The notes beneath the pieces are model-generated. The model had not been told where the DNA came from. It made no database searches and worked only from the letters and a program-made list of their open reading frames with translations. The position numbers were made by a program, and so were the translations under genes. A stretch of 64,000 nucleotides of DNA from an uncultured Anaerolineales bacterium (GTDB lineage Bacteria; Chloroflexota; Anaerolineae; Aggregatilineales; Aggregatilineaceae), in NCBI GenBank assembly GCA_937135955.1, contig CAKZOB010000024.1, forward strand, positions 16,626 through 80,625, given 5' to 3'. How positions within the stretch are numbered: the first letter of the stretch is position 1; each line of letters opens with the position of its first letter. Positions 34,503 to 43,251 of the stretch are shown here, in pieces.

Positions 34503-36065
34503 TCACCAGGCACACCCCGTTGGCCATACCATTCTGTAAACGGCCATGTTGCCTCCTCCAGCGGCGGGGGCGTAGGGCGCGTTAGTCACGTACACGATCT
34601 CGTCCAGGCGCGGATCGTCTGCGGGGACTGGGCGTTGGTCGGGCATTACCATCAGATAGCTGACTTGGCGCTCGCACATCAGGCGCATCAGTGCGTCTGC
34701 GTTGTGGAACAGCGGAATGACCTCTGGGCTGACCAGGCCGGCCAGATCGAGGATAGGTCTGGGCGCGAAGTAACCTAGCGCCCCTATGTCGTGCACGGCG
34801 AGTAGTTTGTCTGTGGGGAGGTTGGTGTGAATCCACTTGGCGGTTGCGACCATTTCCGTGTTGATGATGCGCACGTCTTGCCCGTATTGCTGGGCACCGA
34901 TGCCCCAGAAACCCGCAGTAACTGCTAGAGTAGAGAGAGCTAGGCTGCGTGAGATCACTCGCCCTGCCGGTGATCGTCTCCACTGCTGGATCAGTGCGAG
35001 TGTCCCCCCTGCTCCGTAGAGCAGGAATACGGATAGGGTGGGTATGAGGTAGCGCCCGTGTTGGTAGTTGGCGGGGAGTCGCCAGGCGTAGGCGGTGATG
35101 TGTGTGACGGCCCAAGCTAGCGGTAAGGCCGGGGTGGGGTATGGGCGGTTGGGTCTGAGGAGTTTTGCTGTGCTGAGTGCGATGCTTGGGAGGAGAGGGG
35201 TGAGGTTGCTGGCGAGTAGGGGAATGACTACACGAAACAAGCGTTCGGGCAATGACCACTGTTCACCGATTGGCGCATACTCCGCCTGCTTGGCAGCCGC
35301 TGTGTCCGGCAACAGAGTGCCGTTCACCTGCCAGTTCCAAACCATTGCGGGGCCGCACAGCACGAGCCAGCCCGTCAGCATCCCTCCCCCCCAGGCTGTG
35401 ACCGTTGGCCAGCGTGCCTGCACTGTGCGCCCCTGAGACAGCAGCAGACTGAGGCCGGCCAGGACAACCAGAATCACTCCCTCCGGACGGGTTAGAGTCA
35501 ACGCCGCTCCGATCAGCCCGGCGCGAAAGCCACGCATGGCCATACCCCGCGCCGACGTGGCTTTGTCAAGGTGCCCTGCATCTATCCAGGTTGCCCAGAT
35601 CGTTGCTAACGCCAACGCTGCGAAGAGCATCGTCTCCATCCCAGACGCTGCCGCCCACACATGATGCCAGGACAACACGGTCAAAACGCCCGTCCACAGG
35701 CGCACGCCGGGCACTCTTGGCCACAGTTGTCCAGCCAAGCGGGCATTGAGACTGCCAGCCAGCCACAGCGCCCCAACCCCCAGGCCAAATGTCCAAAGGA
35801 AATGCGGAATCCCCAGGGCGTAGGCAGGTACAAGCAAGAGGGTATACAGGGGCGCTGTCGAGGCGCTGCTCACCTGTCCGGGTATGAACGCCCATTGACC
35901 TGTATGAGCCAGATTGCGGGCATACGTCTGATGAATCCAGGCATCGTCCAGCGGATACCCCACCTCATCGAGGCTGGCGGCTACTCCCACGTACACCAGC
36001 ACGCTGACCAGCGCCAGAAAGCCCAGCAAAAGATCAAGGTGAGAAATCGTGACACGGCGTTTCAC
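34503..36065 (-). CDS. Multi-pass membrane glycosyltransferase-like protein (GT-C type)
   Basis: The 520-residue protein has about 10 hydrophobic segments. The first extracytoplasmic loop has YPLDDAWIHQTYARNLAHTG, the DDAxIHxxYARNL motif of bacterial GT-C-like proteins that use polyprenyl-linked sugars. A soluble C-terminal domain (about 390-520) follows. The GTG start at 36065 overlaps the previous stop by 3 bases (GTGA). It is the last gene of the membrane-protein run that begins at 45057. Donor and acceptor sugars cannot be told. Confidence 0.8.
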   Translation of the reverse strand: MKRRVTISHLDLLLGFLALVSVLVYVGVAASLDEVGYPLDDAWIHQTYARNLAHTGQWAFIPGQVSSASTAPLYTLLLVPAYALGIPHFLWTFGLGVGALWLAGSLNARLAGQLWPRVPGVRLWTGVLTVLSWHHVWAAASGMETMLFAALALATIWATWIDAGHLDKATSARGMAMRGFRAGLIGAALTLTRPEGVILVVLAGLSLLLSQGRTVQARWPTVTAWGGGMLTGWLVLCGPAMVWNWQVNGTLLPDTAAAKQAEYAPIGEQWSLPERLFRVVIPLLASNLTPLLPSIALSTAKLLRPNRPYPTPALPLAWAVTHITAYAWRLPANYQHGRYLIPTLSVFLLYGAGGTLALIQQWRRSPAGRVISRSLALSTLAVTAGFWGIGAQQYGQDVRIINTEMVATAKWIHTNLPTDKLLAVHDIGALGYFAPRPILDLAGLVSPEVIPLFHNADALMRLMCERQVSYLMVMPDQRPVPADDPRLDEIVYVTNAPYAPAAGGGNMAVYRMVWPTGCAW

Positions 36066-37627
36066 GGGGTGTTGTCTCCTTGCTGAATGGCAAAGAGCAA
36101 CCAGTCATCGTCCGGATCAGGCGTTTGCATTCCCTCGTGATGGAGCAGCTTTAGATAGGGCCGCGTTTCCTCTCCCAGGAACAGCCCAGTGAAGGGAGTC
36201 GTGTGATCAATGTCCAACCGCAGATACGTCACGCCGTAACGCGCCGCGATCTCCGGCACTACATCTGGGCTGGCATAGGGGACAACCACCCCGGCCAGAC
36301 CAGTGTGATAGTAGAGCGCGGGGGGATCATTGATCATCACCACCGCATCCGCAGATAGCATCGCGCCTAGCTCTCGGTAATTCTCCGCATTGGTGTTCCA
36401 ATTGCCCAACCGGCCATGCAGCAGGCCCACCGAGAGGGCGAAAGCCAGCGCCACCGCTGCCCCCGAAAATACCCGCCGCGCTTCGTTGTAGCGCCATCTT
36501 CGTCGGCGTGACGCCCAGGCTACCGCTACCTCTAACCCTACCGGCGTCATGGCTGCCCAGAACGGCATCAGCGCCGCCGCCGAGTGAAACAGTCCGCCAC
36601 GGTAACCGGGGAGCGCGAATACAAACGTCATGATCAGGTGCAAGAGCACTGCGTAGATAGCGAAACACTGTACTAACGCTTTCTCTCGCAGTCGCCACGC
36701 CCCAAGCAACGCCAGAGGCCCCAACACCACCCACGTCTCGACTGCTATCAGCGTGCCGAGATTGTTCAACAAAGCCGTCCAGCGTGAACGCAGAATCGGC
36801 CCGACACCCCAGGCGAAGAAGTCAGCGGGCGATGAACCGGGAGGATAGCGTACCAGCTCTTCGTAACTGCGCATCCAGATGGTATCAGTGCCCCCCAGCG
36901 GCAACGGCGTGCCCAGGACAGACACGTTACGCACAAACCACAAAGCCATGACCAGCAGGTAGGCCAGTACAACGCCAGAGACAAAACGCGCCACGGCTCG
37001 CCAGCCGCCCGCTTTGCTGGATACCAGCGCCACCCCAACAGCGACAAGCAGCAACAACACGCCATCGGCGCGCGTCAGGTGCGCCAGCCCACACAAAGCC
37101 CCCGCCAGTGCATACCAGCGCACTTGTCCTCTCTCCGCTGCCCTGGCCATACTGAGGAGGGCCAGAGCGCCAATCAGCCCATAGAGCGCGAATGTATCTG
37201 TGGTCACCCAGAATGGCACATAGAAGCCACTGAACAGCAACAGCAGCCCCGCCAGCCAGCCGTGCCTGGCCGCGCCGTCCAGCCTTCGCCCTACTCCGAA
37301 TGCCAGCAGCACAAGCCCTGTGTAGCATAGCACTGAGGGGAACTGCGCCGCGCGAAAGGTCGTGCCGAAGACGAGCATGCTCAGCGCCGCCACTAACGAT
37401 TCCAGTGGCATCCAATAAGTGTGGCTGGGGGCGGGCAGACGATCTGGCAAATTGAAATACGTCCACAGATAAGGGTCGGTCAGCCCCTGCCCTTCGACCA
37501 GACGCTTAGCAGCATTGTAGTAGTAGTACGCATCCGTGTACCCCGGCTGTGACAGCATGAAGGCCACCAGGACAGCCCAGGCCAGCGCCAGCAAAGTGAT
37601 CAGCACATACTGCCGGGTGACAGACAT
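36062..37627 (-). CDS. Multi-pass membrane glycosyltransferase-like protein (GT-C type)
   Basis: The 521-residue protein has an N-terminal helix, then an extracytoplasmic loop with QPGYTDAYYYYNAAKRLVEG, a GT-C-like acidic motif, about ten further hydrophobic segments and a soluble C-terminal part with DPDDDWLLFA near the end. ATG 37627 overlaps the preceding stop by one base (TGATG). The same frame stays open far upstream, to 38899, but that part is antisense-like noise over the previous gene, not protein. Part of the seven-gene run 34503-45057. Confidence 0.8.
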   Translation of the reverse strand: MSVTRQYVLITLLALAWAVLVAFMLSQPGYTDAYYYYNAAKRLVEGQGLTDPYLWTYFNLPDRLPAPSHTYWMPLESLVAALSMLVFGTTFRAAQFPSVLCYTGLVLLAFGVGRRLDGAARHGWLAGLLLLFSGFYVPFWVTTDTFALYGLIGALALLSMARAAERGQVRWYALAGALCGLAHLTRADGVLLLLVAVGVALVSSKAGGWRAVARFVSGVVLAYLLVMALWFVRNVSVLGTPLPLGGTDTIWMRSYEELVRYPPGSSPADFFAWGVGPILRSRWTALLNNLGTLIAVETWVVLGPLALLGAWRLREKALVQCFAIYAVLLHLIMTFVFALPGYRGGLFHSAAALMPFWAAMTPVGLEVAVAWASRRRRWRYNEARRVFSGAAVALAFALSVGLLHGRLGNWNTNAENYRELGAMLSADAVVMINDPPALYYHTGLAGVVVPYASPDVVPEIAARYGVTYLRLDIDHTTPFTGLFLGEETRPYLKLLHHEGMQTPDPDDDWLLFAIQQGDNTP

Positions 37628-38877
37628 CACACCTTGCCTTCCGGAGCCAAGACAGAGGGTGTCTGCTGCCACTGTCTGCGCGTCAACCACAGCGCCAGCA
37701 ACACGCCGAAAGGTACTGGCAGGTATACCGTCGGATGTTCGAAACGCCCCTCGACTGTCAAAACGAAATGTGCCCAGGGCAGAATGAGCGTCCCCACCAG
37801 GATCAACGCGATCCAGCGCCTGCCGCCTCTGCCCCGTTGAGCCAGTTGCTTCAAGTAAAACACCAGCGGGATGGTAAACACAACAAAATGTGGCGTCGCC
37901 GTGCGCACGGCTGACAAATGGGTGACAGTCAAAGTGAGCATGACTGTCCAGTCGAGCCACTCCAGCCTCCTTCGCCACAGCACTGTGTACCATGCCCAGC
38001 CCAGGAATGTCCACAGCAACGCCGTGACACCCCACTCTCCCACGTTTCCCAGCCCCAGATAGTAGTCCGTGACGATCCAGACTGGAGCGCCGATTGCCGT
38101 ATAGGACGGGTATAGACGTACCTGCTCGATCCACTCTCCCAACCATGAGGGTAGCAACAAGAAACTCGCCCCCATCAGCATGCCAAAAGTCGCCAGGAAA
38201 GCGCCGACGAAGCGCCAGCGCCTGAGGGTCAATCCCAGTAGAAGCAGGAATGGCACCAGCAAGAAACCCATCTGCGGCTTGATGGTAGAGAGAGCCAGTG
38301 TCCCTCCTGCCAGCCGATCGCGCCTGCGCGCCAGCCCCCACAGCGCCAGCACCTGGCACAGGTAGACCAGATGTCCAGGTTGTCCCAAAAACAGACCGCG
38401 TGCTGCATAGTAGTTGACGATGGCCCAGAACAGCAAGGCTGCCCAAAGCCCCGGCTGAGGATGCCAGCGATACAGGTCGAACAGCAGCAGCAACGCCGCG
38501 ATCAGGCAGACTTCGAGCGCCACCATCCAGATGGCCGCTGCCCAGGCATAAGGAACAAACACCAGGGGCCACAACAAGAACACCGTGTAAAAGGGATAGG
38601 CAAAGTAGCCGGGATCTTCTTCTGGTGTAGCCATTCGGCCATAAATACGCTGCTGGATGTTGGCGCTTGCCTGATCGCCGTACGGGTCCAACCCATCTCG
38701 CCAATACGAACGCGCGCCTTCCCAGCGCGACATAAAGTCGTTGTGCCCAGGGTATGGCGCGGTGAGCACCTGATGTGTCACCACCACGTTTGCACCTAAC
38801 ACCAGCAGTAAGATCGCCGCCAGGATGCCCGCCTGTCTTCGTCGGCTCGCCCACATGGTCATTCGCATTGCTACCAT
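37627..38877 (-). CDS. GT87-like membrane mannosyltransferase family protein (DUF2029)
   Basis: The 416-residue integral membrane protein has an early helix, a loop with GHNDFMSRWEGARSYWRDGL and DPYGD, and KPQMGFLLVP in a mid-protein loop; these are hallmarks of the GT87 polyprenol-phosphate-mannose-dependent mannosyltransferase group (DUF2029). The start is ambiguous among ATGs at 38877, 38868, 38862 and 38856; 38877 has GAGGATAGGG upstream. It is 12 bases after the GT39-like gene and overlaps the next gene by one base. Confidence 0.85.
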   Translation of the reverse strand: MVAMRMTMWASRRRQAGILAAILLLVLGANVVVTHQVLTAPYPGHNDFMSRWEGARSYWRDGLDPYGDQASANIQQRIYGRMATPEEDPGYFAYPFYTVFLLWPLVFVPYAWAAAIWMVALEVCLIAALLLLFDLYRWHPQPGLWAALLFWAIVNYYAARGLFLGQPGHLVYLCQVLALWGLARRRDRLAGGTLALSTIKPQMGFLLVPFLLLLGLTLRRWRFVGAFLATFGMLMGASFLLLPSWLGEWIEQVRLYPSYTAIGAPVWIVTDYYLGLGNVGEWGVTALLWTFLGWAWYTVLWRRRLEWLDWTVMLTLTVTHLSAVRTATPHFVVFTIPLVFYLKQLAQRGRGGRRWIALILVGTLILPWAHFVLTVEGRFEHPTVYLPVPFGVLLALWLTRRQWQQTPSVLAPEGKV

Positions 38878-38889
38878 GGTGCCCTATCC

Positions 38890-40476
38890 TCAATCGCACA
38901 CGGCGCGCTTTGCTTCTGCGTCTGGCCCCACAAATTGATAGACCAGCAGATCGTGAAATGCTGTCGTGTCTTGCAACGTGTAGTGTTGTCGTAACCAGCC
39001 AAGCGCGTCGTAGCGGCCGTAGTCAGGCTTTTCGGCGATCAACCCCTCCATTTCCTCCTCCAGCCGATCGAAGGCGATGTACCACACCCGTGGCGCGCCC
39101 TGCGCCGCTTCAGCGACACAAGCATCGGCCAGTGCGCCTAATACCCGTTGTGTCGGTACAGCCAGCGTGTCGGAACCAGAACCGGGAATATCTCCTACAT
39201 AGCGTTGCGCCACATCACGGTCATAATATAGCATGGGCAGCGCGGTGATCTTGTTGCCGTGCACTACTGCATCACCCTCAGCCAGGTGTGCCCGCAAATA
39301 GGCCACCGCCCGATCGAAGGGTGGATTGGGAAACCTGTCCCATGTATAGTGTGTGACCAGACCAAATACGATCACCACTCCCCAACCTGCGCCAAGCATC
39401 GCTCTGATCGCGAGCGGGAGACGCGAGCGCGTGAATAGCCATGCCAGGGCCACGTAGAACATCACCGCCGAGGGTAGGAGCGCACGCGACAGGAAGACGG
39501 GCTGAAGCAGATATGACGCGACCCACATGAAGACCATCGGTGCCAGCGCCAACCACATTGCCCAGTCAACAGCCATGCGTTCCTGGGAGACGCGCGGGAG
39601 CGAACGGCGTACCCGCCGCCATTCCAGGCTGGCGAAGACCGGCAACATCGCCGCGAGCAGAAAGGTCGGCAGCCACCACGTCGGTGCAAAGTCGAGGTTG
39701 ACTGAGACAAATGAACGCAGGGCCAGCCACAGATGCAGTATGTTGGGGCGCTCCACCCAATACTGGCGCAGCTTGCCCATCTGCGCTGGCAGATGTACCA
39801 GCCACGGCAGGTAGATCAGCAACGCCACTAGGCCCGCGCCAACCATAGAAACCATGCGCCGCCTGTCATAGTACAACAGCGGCAGCAGCCCAAGCGCCAA
39901 CAGATAGAACGCCGCTAGTTGCTGCACGTACATACTTATGCCCGCCAGAGCGCCGAAGAGCAGCCACCAGCCCGCCCGGTTATGACGCCACCCGCGCCAG
40001 CAGGCCCATGTACTGGCCATCAGCGCCAATGCGAGCAACGCATACATGCGCGTTTCCTGTGAATACTGCACGTGAAAGGGGGCAACCGCGACAATCGCTC
40101 CGGCGGCGCGGGCCGTCCTTTCGCCGAACCAATCGTGCGCCAGTCTATAGACAAATCCCACCGTCAGCAGTCCCAGCAAGACGCTCAGCAGCCGCACCGC
40201 CACCACCGATTGCCCCGCAGCACGCATCCATCTGTGCAACAGACTGTAGTAGAGCAACGGATGCACATCCGCTGCCGAACCTTCAGCCGTGGCGAGCGTG
40301 CCCTCGCGCATGGCGCTCAGCCCTTTTTCGGCGAACAGCACAGCGAAGGCTTCGTCATACCATAGCGCCCGCCCGCCCAAATTGACTAGGCGCAGGCCAA
40401 AGGCCAGCCATAAGATCAGCACCAGACAGACCAATGAGCGCAGCCGTAGTGTGCGTTTAGATCGTCTCACCGCCAA
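38890..40476 (-). CDS. GT39-like membrane glycosyltransferase
   Basis: The 528-residue protein resembles bacterial ArnT/PMT-type GT39 enzymes: a first loop with ALWYDEAFAVLFAEKGL (acidic DE motif), HPLLYYSLLH, and FHVQYSQETRMYALLAL, all typical of this group, plus about 12 hydrophobic segments and a soluble C-terminal domain from about residue 400. It begins at TTG 40476 with GGAAGG upstream, or GTG 40470; its start overlaps the end of the upstream gene by 20 bases. It probably transfers a sugar from a polyprenyl phosphate to an extracytoplasmic acceptor. Confidence 0.87.
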   Translation of the reverse strand: MAVRRSKRTLRLRSLVCLVLILWLAFGLRLVNLGGRALWYDEAFAVLFAEKGLSAMREGTLATAEGSAADVHPLLYYSLLHRWMRAAGQSVVAVRLLSVLLGLLTVGFVYRLAHDWFGERTARAAGAIVAVAPFHVQYSQETRMYALLALALMASTWACWRGWRHNRAGWWLLFGALAGISMYVQQLAAFYLLALGLLPLLYYDRRRMVSMVGAGLVALLIYLPWLVHLPAQMGKLRQYWVERPNILHLWLALRSFVSVNLDFAPTWWLPTFLLAAMLPVFASLEWRRVRRSLPRVSQERMAVDWAMWLALAPMVFMWVASYLLQPVFLSRALLPSAVMFYVALAWLFTRSRLPLAIRAMLGAGWGVVIVFGLVTHYTWDRFPNPPFDRAVAYLRAHLAEGDAVVHGNKITALPMLYYDRDVAQRYVGDIPGSGSDTLAVPTQRVLGALADACVAEAAQGAPRVWYIAFDRLEEEMEGLIAEKPDYGRYDALGWLRQHYTLQDTTAFHDLLVYQFVGPDAEAKRAVCD

Positions 40477-41734
40477 GTTGCCTTCCCAGGCCCACTACGA
40501 CGCCAACCAATATGCATGTCCGCGCCAGCACCAGCAATCCGTAAGTGGGGCGCAGCGCGCCGCTGATAGCACCCCCTGTTTCCGCTGTGTGCATAAACAT
40601 ACCTGGATACTCGATGAATGCACCGAAAGCTAGCGCCACGCAGGTCATCACCCCCACGCGATGTGGGAAGTTGAGCAAGATCAGAGGAGACAGCACCACC
40701 AACCATTGTGGACTCCAGCCCTGCGCCCACAGATAGAACAGCACCACTGTTGCGCTGAAAAACGCAACGACCGTCCGCTCGTCCCGACCGCGCACACGCA
40801 GCCAGAACCAGACTCCTGGCATTGCCAGGAGCGCAGTGCGCGCCCACACAGGCACGACCGTTTTCCCTGTCATCACGAAAGCAGTGTCTGCGTCAGTTCG
40901 CTGTTCTGGCGCGGCAAATAACCCCGTTTGCCAGTTTCCGTCGAGCAAGGCCCACACAGTCTGATAGGAAGCCTTGTGGAATTGAGCTGCCAGCGACGCA
41001 TAAGTCATCTTGCCGCCCCACCCCCACAGCAGCCCAGCCACCATGACCAGCGCCATAGCGACCAGCGCCGTGAAGCGCCACGCCTGGCGCACCGGCCAGA
41101 AGCGCCATACGGCGAACAGGATCAGCAGGGGTATGTATTTGGTCAAGACACCTGCCACGGTGATCAGCGCAGATGCCCCAAGGCGATTGTTCAGCAACCA
41201 CCACAGCGCGAGCAACAGCGTCAGCGCCACTAGTGATTCGAAAGTCCACCACGGGACGATCGCCGGCGCTGCCAACAAGGCATACATCCAGGCCAGTGCC
41301 ACCCCTGTCTGCAGACCGTGCAATCGTTCCCCCAACCGGCGTAGCACGTACAGAATGCCCAGGTCGCAGCCTGTCATGGTCAGCCCCGCCAGCGTAGCCC
41401 AGGCCGGATAGCTGAGACCATGTCCCACGCCAGCAATCACGTACAGTCCCCGGTAGAGTAGCCAGACAACCGGTGGAAACTCGAACCAGTAATCCCGATA
41501 CGGGAGCAGCCCCTGGTCGGCCAGGGTTACCAACCGGTAATAGTACGGTAGATCGCCGAAAGCGCTCAACCCACGCTCGACAGAGATTGCCCCTCCCTGT
41601 TCGTCGCCGACTGATACCAGCGCCGGTTGATAAACGATCGCCAGCGTGAGCCGCCATCCCAGGAAGAGCAGGATCAGCAGCCGGAAATCGAGGAGCATGG
41701 CTGGCAAACTAAAGCGCTCTTTTTGATCGGCCAC
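40457..41734 (-). CDS. GT87-like multi-pass membrane glycosyltransferase
   Basis: The 425-residue membrane protein has LPYRDYWFEFPPVVWLLYRG in its first large loop, the YRDxxFEYPP motif of GT87-type mannosyltransferases, then about ten hydrophobic segments including VLTKYIPLLILFAVWRF (the KxxP motif) and GWSPQWLVVLSPLIL. The start is GTG 41734, three bases after the previous stop, so translation is probably coupled. It is similar in plan to the gene at 37627. Confidence 0.85.
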   Translation of the reverse strand: MADQKERFSLPAMLLDFRLLILLFLGWRLTLAIVYQPALVSVGDEQGGAISVERGLSAFGDLPYYYRLVTLADQGLLPYRDYWFEFPPVVWLLYRGLYVIAGVGHGLSYPAWATLAGLTMTGCDLGILYVLRRLGERLHGLQTGVALAWMYALLAAPAIVPWWTFESLVALTLLLALWWLLNNRLGASALITVAGVLTKYIPLLILFAVWRFWPVRQAWRFTALVAMALVMVAGLLWGWGGKMTYASLAAQFHKASYQTVWALLDGNWQTGLFAAPEQRTDADTAFVMTGKTVVPVWARTALLAMPGVWFWLRVRGRDERTVVAFFSATVVLFYLWAQGWSPQWLVVLSPLILLNFPHRVGVMTCVALAFGAFIEYPGMFMHTAETGGAISGALRPTYGLLVLARTCILVGVVVGLGRQLGGETI

Positions 41735-41737
41735 GCC

Positions 41738-43237
41738 TTATCCCCCTGCCTGGCGCACAAACAAGGCCGAACGCCCCTCATCGAACCGCAACTCGTGCCA
41801 GCGGTCGGGCAACAGACGCAACGCTCCGGCCAGAGTGCTGTCCGACTCAATAGCTATTAGATCGATCTCATACTCGTCGAGTGTCTGCTGCCAGCCATCG
41901 CGTAGCAAGATAACCTCCAGGTACCTTTCCAGCAGATCATCTCCGTAGAGGTCGGTTCGCCCATCCACGAAGACAGGCACCCCAGGCGCTGCGAAGATCA
42001 GATACCCGCCCCAGTTATAGCTGTTGAAGAGCCTGCCTGCAGGCGACGTCTGTTGCAGATAATCGGCCAACTGCACCGGGAAAAATTCCTCCTGCGTCTG
42101 ACGGAGCGTCCGTTCGCTGAGCGTCGTCGCAATCTTGGCGAGTGCCCCCACAGCCACCAGCGCCAACAGCGCCCAGTTGGCAAACAGCATCCCCCGACTC
42201 ACTGTTCGGCGCGGTCGCAACTGCCAGCCGCGCTCTGTCAGCCAGGCGTCTGCTTGCCGCGAGAGCACCGGCGTAGCGACTACCGCGAACAGGGCGATGT
42301 TGCGCCCAGCCATCAGGGCCATGCCCGCGGTAGCTATCACCAGAACAAGATCCGTCCAGTCAGTCCGCTCTTTGCTCGTCGCCAGGACGGCCAGCAGCGC
42401 CAGCAACATCGCCAGAAAAGGCCATGTCTGCGGCAGATGAAAATCTGGCGCCGCCCATTCCTGGATGAAATCCTGCAAGGCCCCAATGCTCACCGTCTCG
42501 AACGGATAGGCCAGCATACGGATGCCATAGGGATTGATCGCGACAGCAGGAACGGACACCGCCGTCACCGTGGCCAGTTTTCTCAGCCGCGCCCCATGCA
42601 TGACCTCTGATCGTCGGTCGCCTGCCAGGTTGCCCAGCGCTTCTCCGGCCAGCGTGCCCAGCAACAGAAGGAACGCCATGGCAAACCCGCCATGCAGATT
42701 AACCCACACCACAACCAGCACTGGAATCAGCCACAGCCGGTCAATATGCCGACGCTTGTAAAGGTACAGGAGGTACAGAACACCCGCCGCCAGCACGAAG
42801 GAGAACATCTGCGGGCGCGGCGCCCAGAAGACCGCCGCGGTCGCTGCCCCCAGTACTACGGCAAAGGCGCGCACGTACACGTTGCCCGCGCACATGGCAT
42901 ATACCAAGCCCATCCCCGCCGTTGCCAGCGCCGCTGTGAACAGAGACAGGCCGATGTTACCGGTTGCTCCTGGTTGGGCGCCTCCGCCGAACAGTTCATA
43001 GACACCGTACAGAATGACCTGTGCGCCCCAGCTATGGTTGATCCAGGCTTCGCCTTGCCGCGTGTGAGAAAAGAGATCGTGGCGCAGAATGGTATGCTCT
43101 TTCACCATGACCTGTCCACTGCGCAAGTGCCACCACGTATCAGTATCAGTAGGCACGCGGACCGCCATGGTAAAGAGGAGTATGAACAGTATCGCTCCCA
43201 TCAAGCGCTGCATGGTAAGCTGATAGTAGACGCGCAT
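41738..43237 (-). CDS. Multi-pass membrane protein, GT-C-like
   Basis: The 499-residue protein has about ten hydrophobic segments. Its first loop reads TDTDTWWHLRSGQVMVKEHT and RHDLFSHTRQGEAWINHSW, as in a family of bacterial membrane proteins often found with GT39 genes. The soluble C-terminal part has NSYNWGGYLIFAAPGVPVFV and DGRTDLYGDDLLERYL, a pattern shared by that family. Enzymatic activity is not proved. ATG 43237 has GAGGGGAAAC upstream and is preferred to a frame extension to 43273 that would overlap the previous gene. Gap 14 bases. Confidence 0.8.
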   Translation of the reverse strand: MRVYYQLTMQRLMGAILFILLFTMAVRVPTDTDTWWHLRSGQVMVKEHTILRHDLFSHTRQGEAWINHSWGAQVILYGVYELFGGGAQPGATGNIGLSLFTAALATAGMGLVYAMCAGNVYVRAFAVVLGAATAAVFWAPRPQMFSFVLAAGVLYLLYLYKRRHIDRLWLIPVLVVVWVNLHGGFAMAFLLLLGTLAGEALGNLAGDRRSEVMHGARLRKLATVTAVSVPAVAINPYGIRMLAYPFETVSIGALQDFIQEWAAPDFHLPQTWPFLAMLLALLAVLATSKERTDWTDLVLVIATAGMALMAGRNIALFAVVATPVLSRQADAWLTERGWQLRPRRTVSRGMLFANWALLALVAVGALAKIATTLSERTLRQTQEEFFPVQLADYLQQTSPAGRLFNSYNWGGYLIFAAPGVPVFVDGRTDLYGDDLLERYLEVILLRDGWQQTLDEYEIDLIAIESDSTLAGALRLLPDRWHELRFDEGRSALFVRQAGG

Positions 43238-43251
43238 GTTTCCCCTCGGCG

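Noticed and set aside
37628..38899. Upstream extension of the gene at 36062-37627 to a 945-residue frame
   Set aside because: The extra 424 codons overlap the GT87-like gene in another frame and show no membrane-protein pattern, whereas the ATG at 37627 overlaps the previous stop as in the rest of the run.
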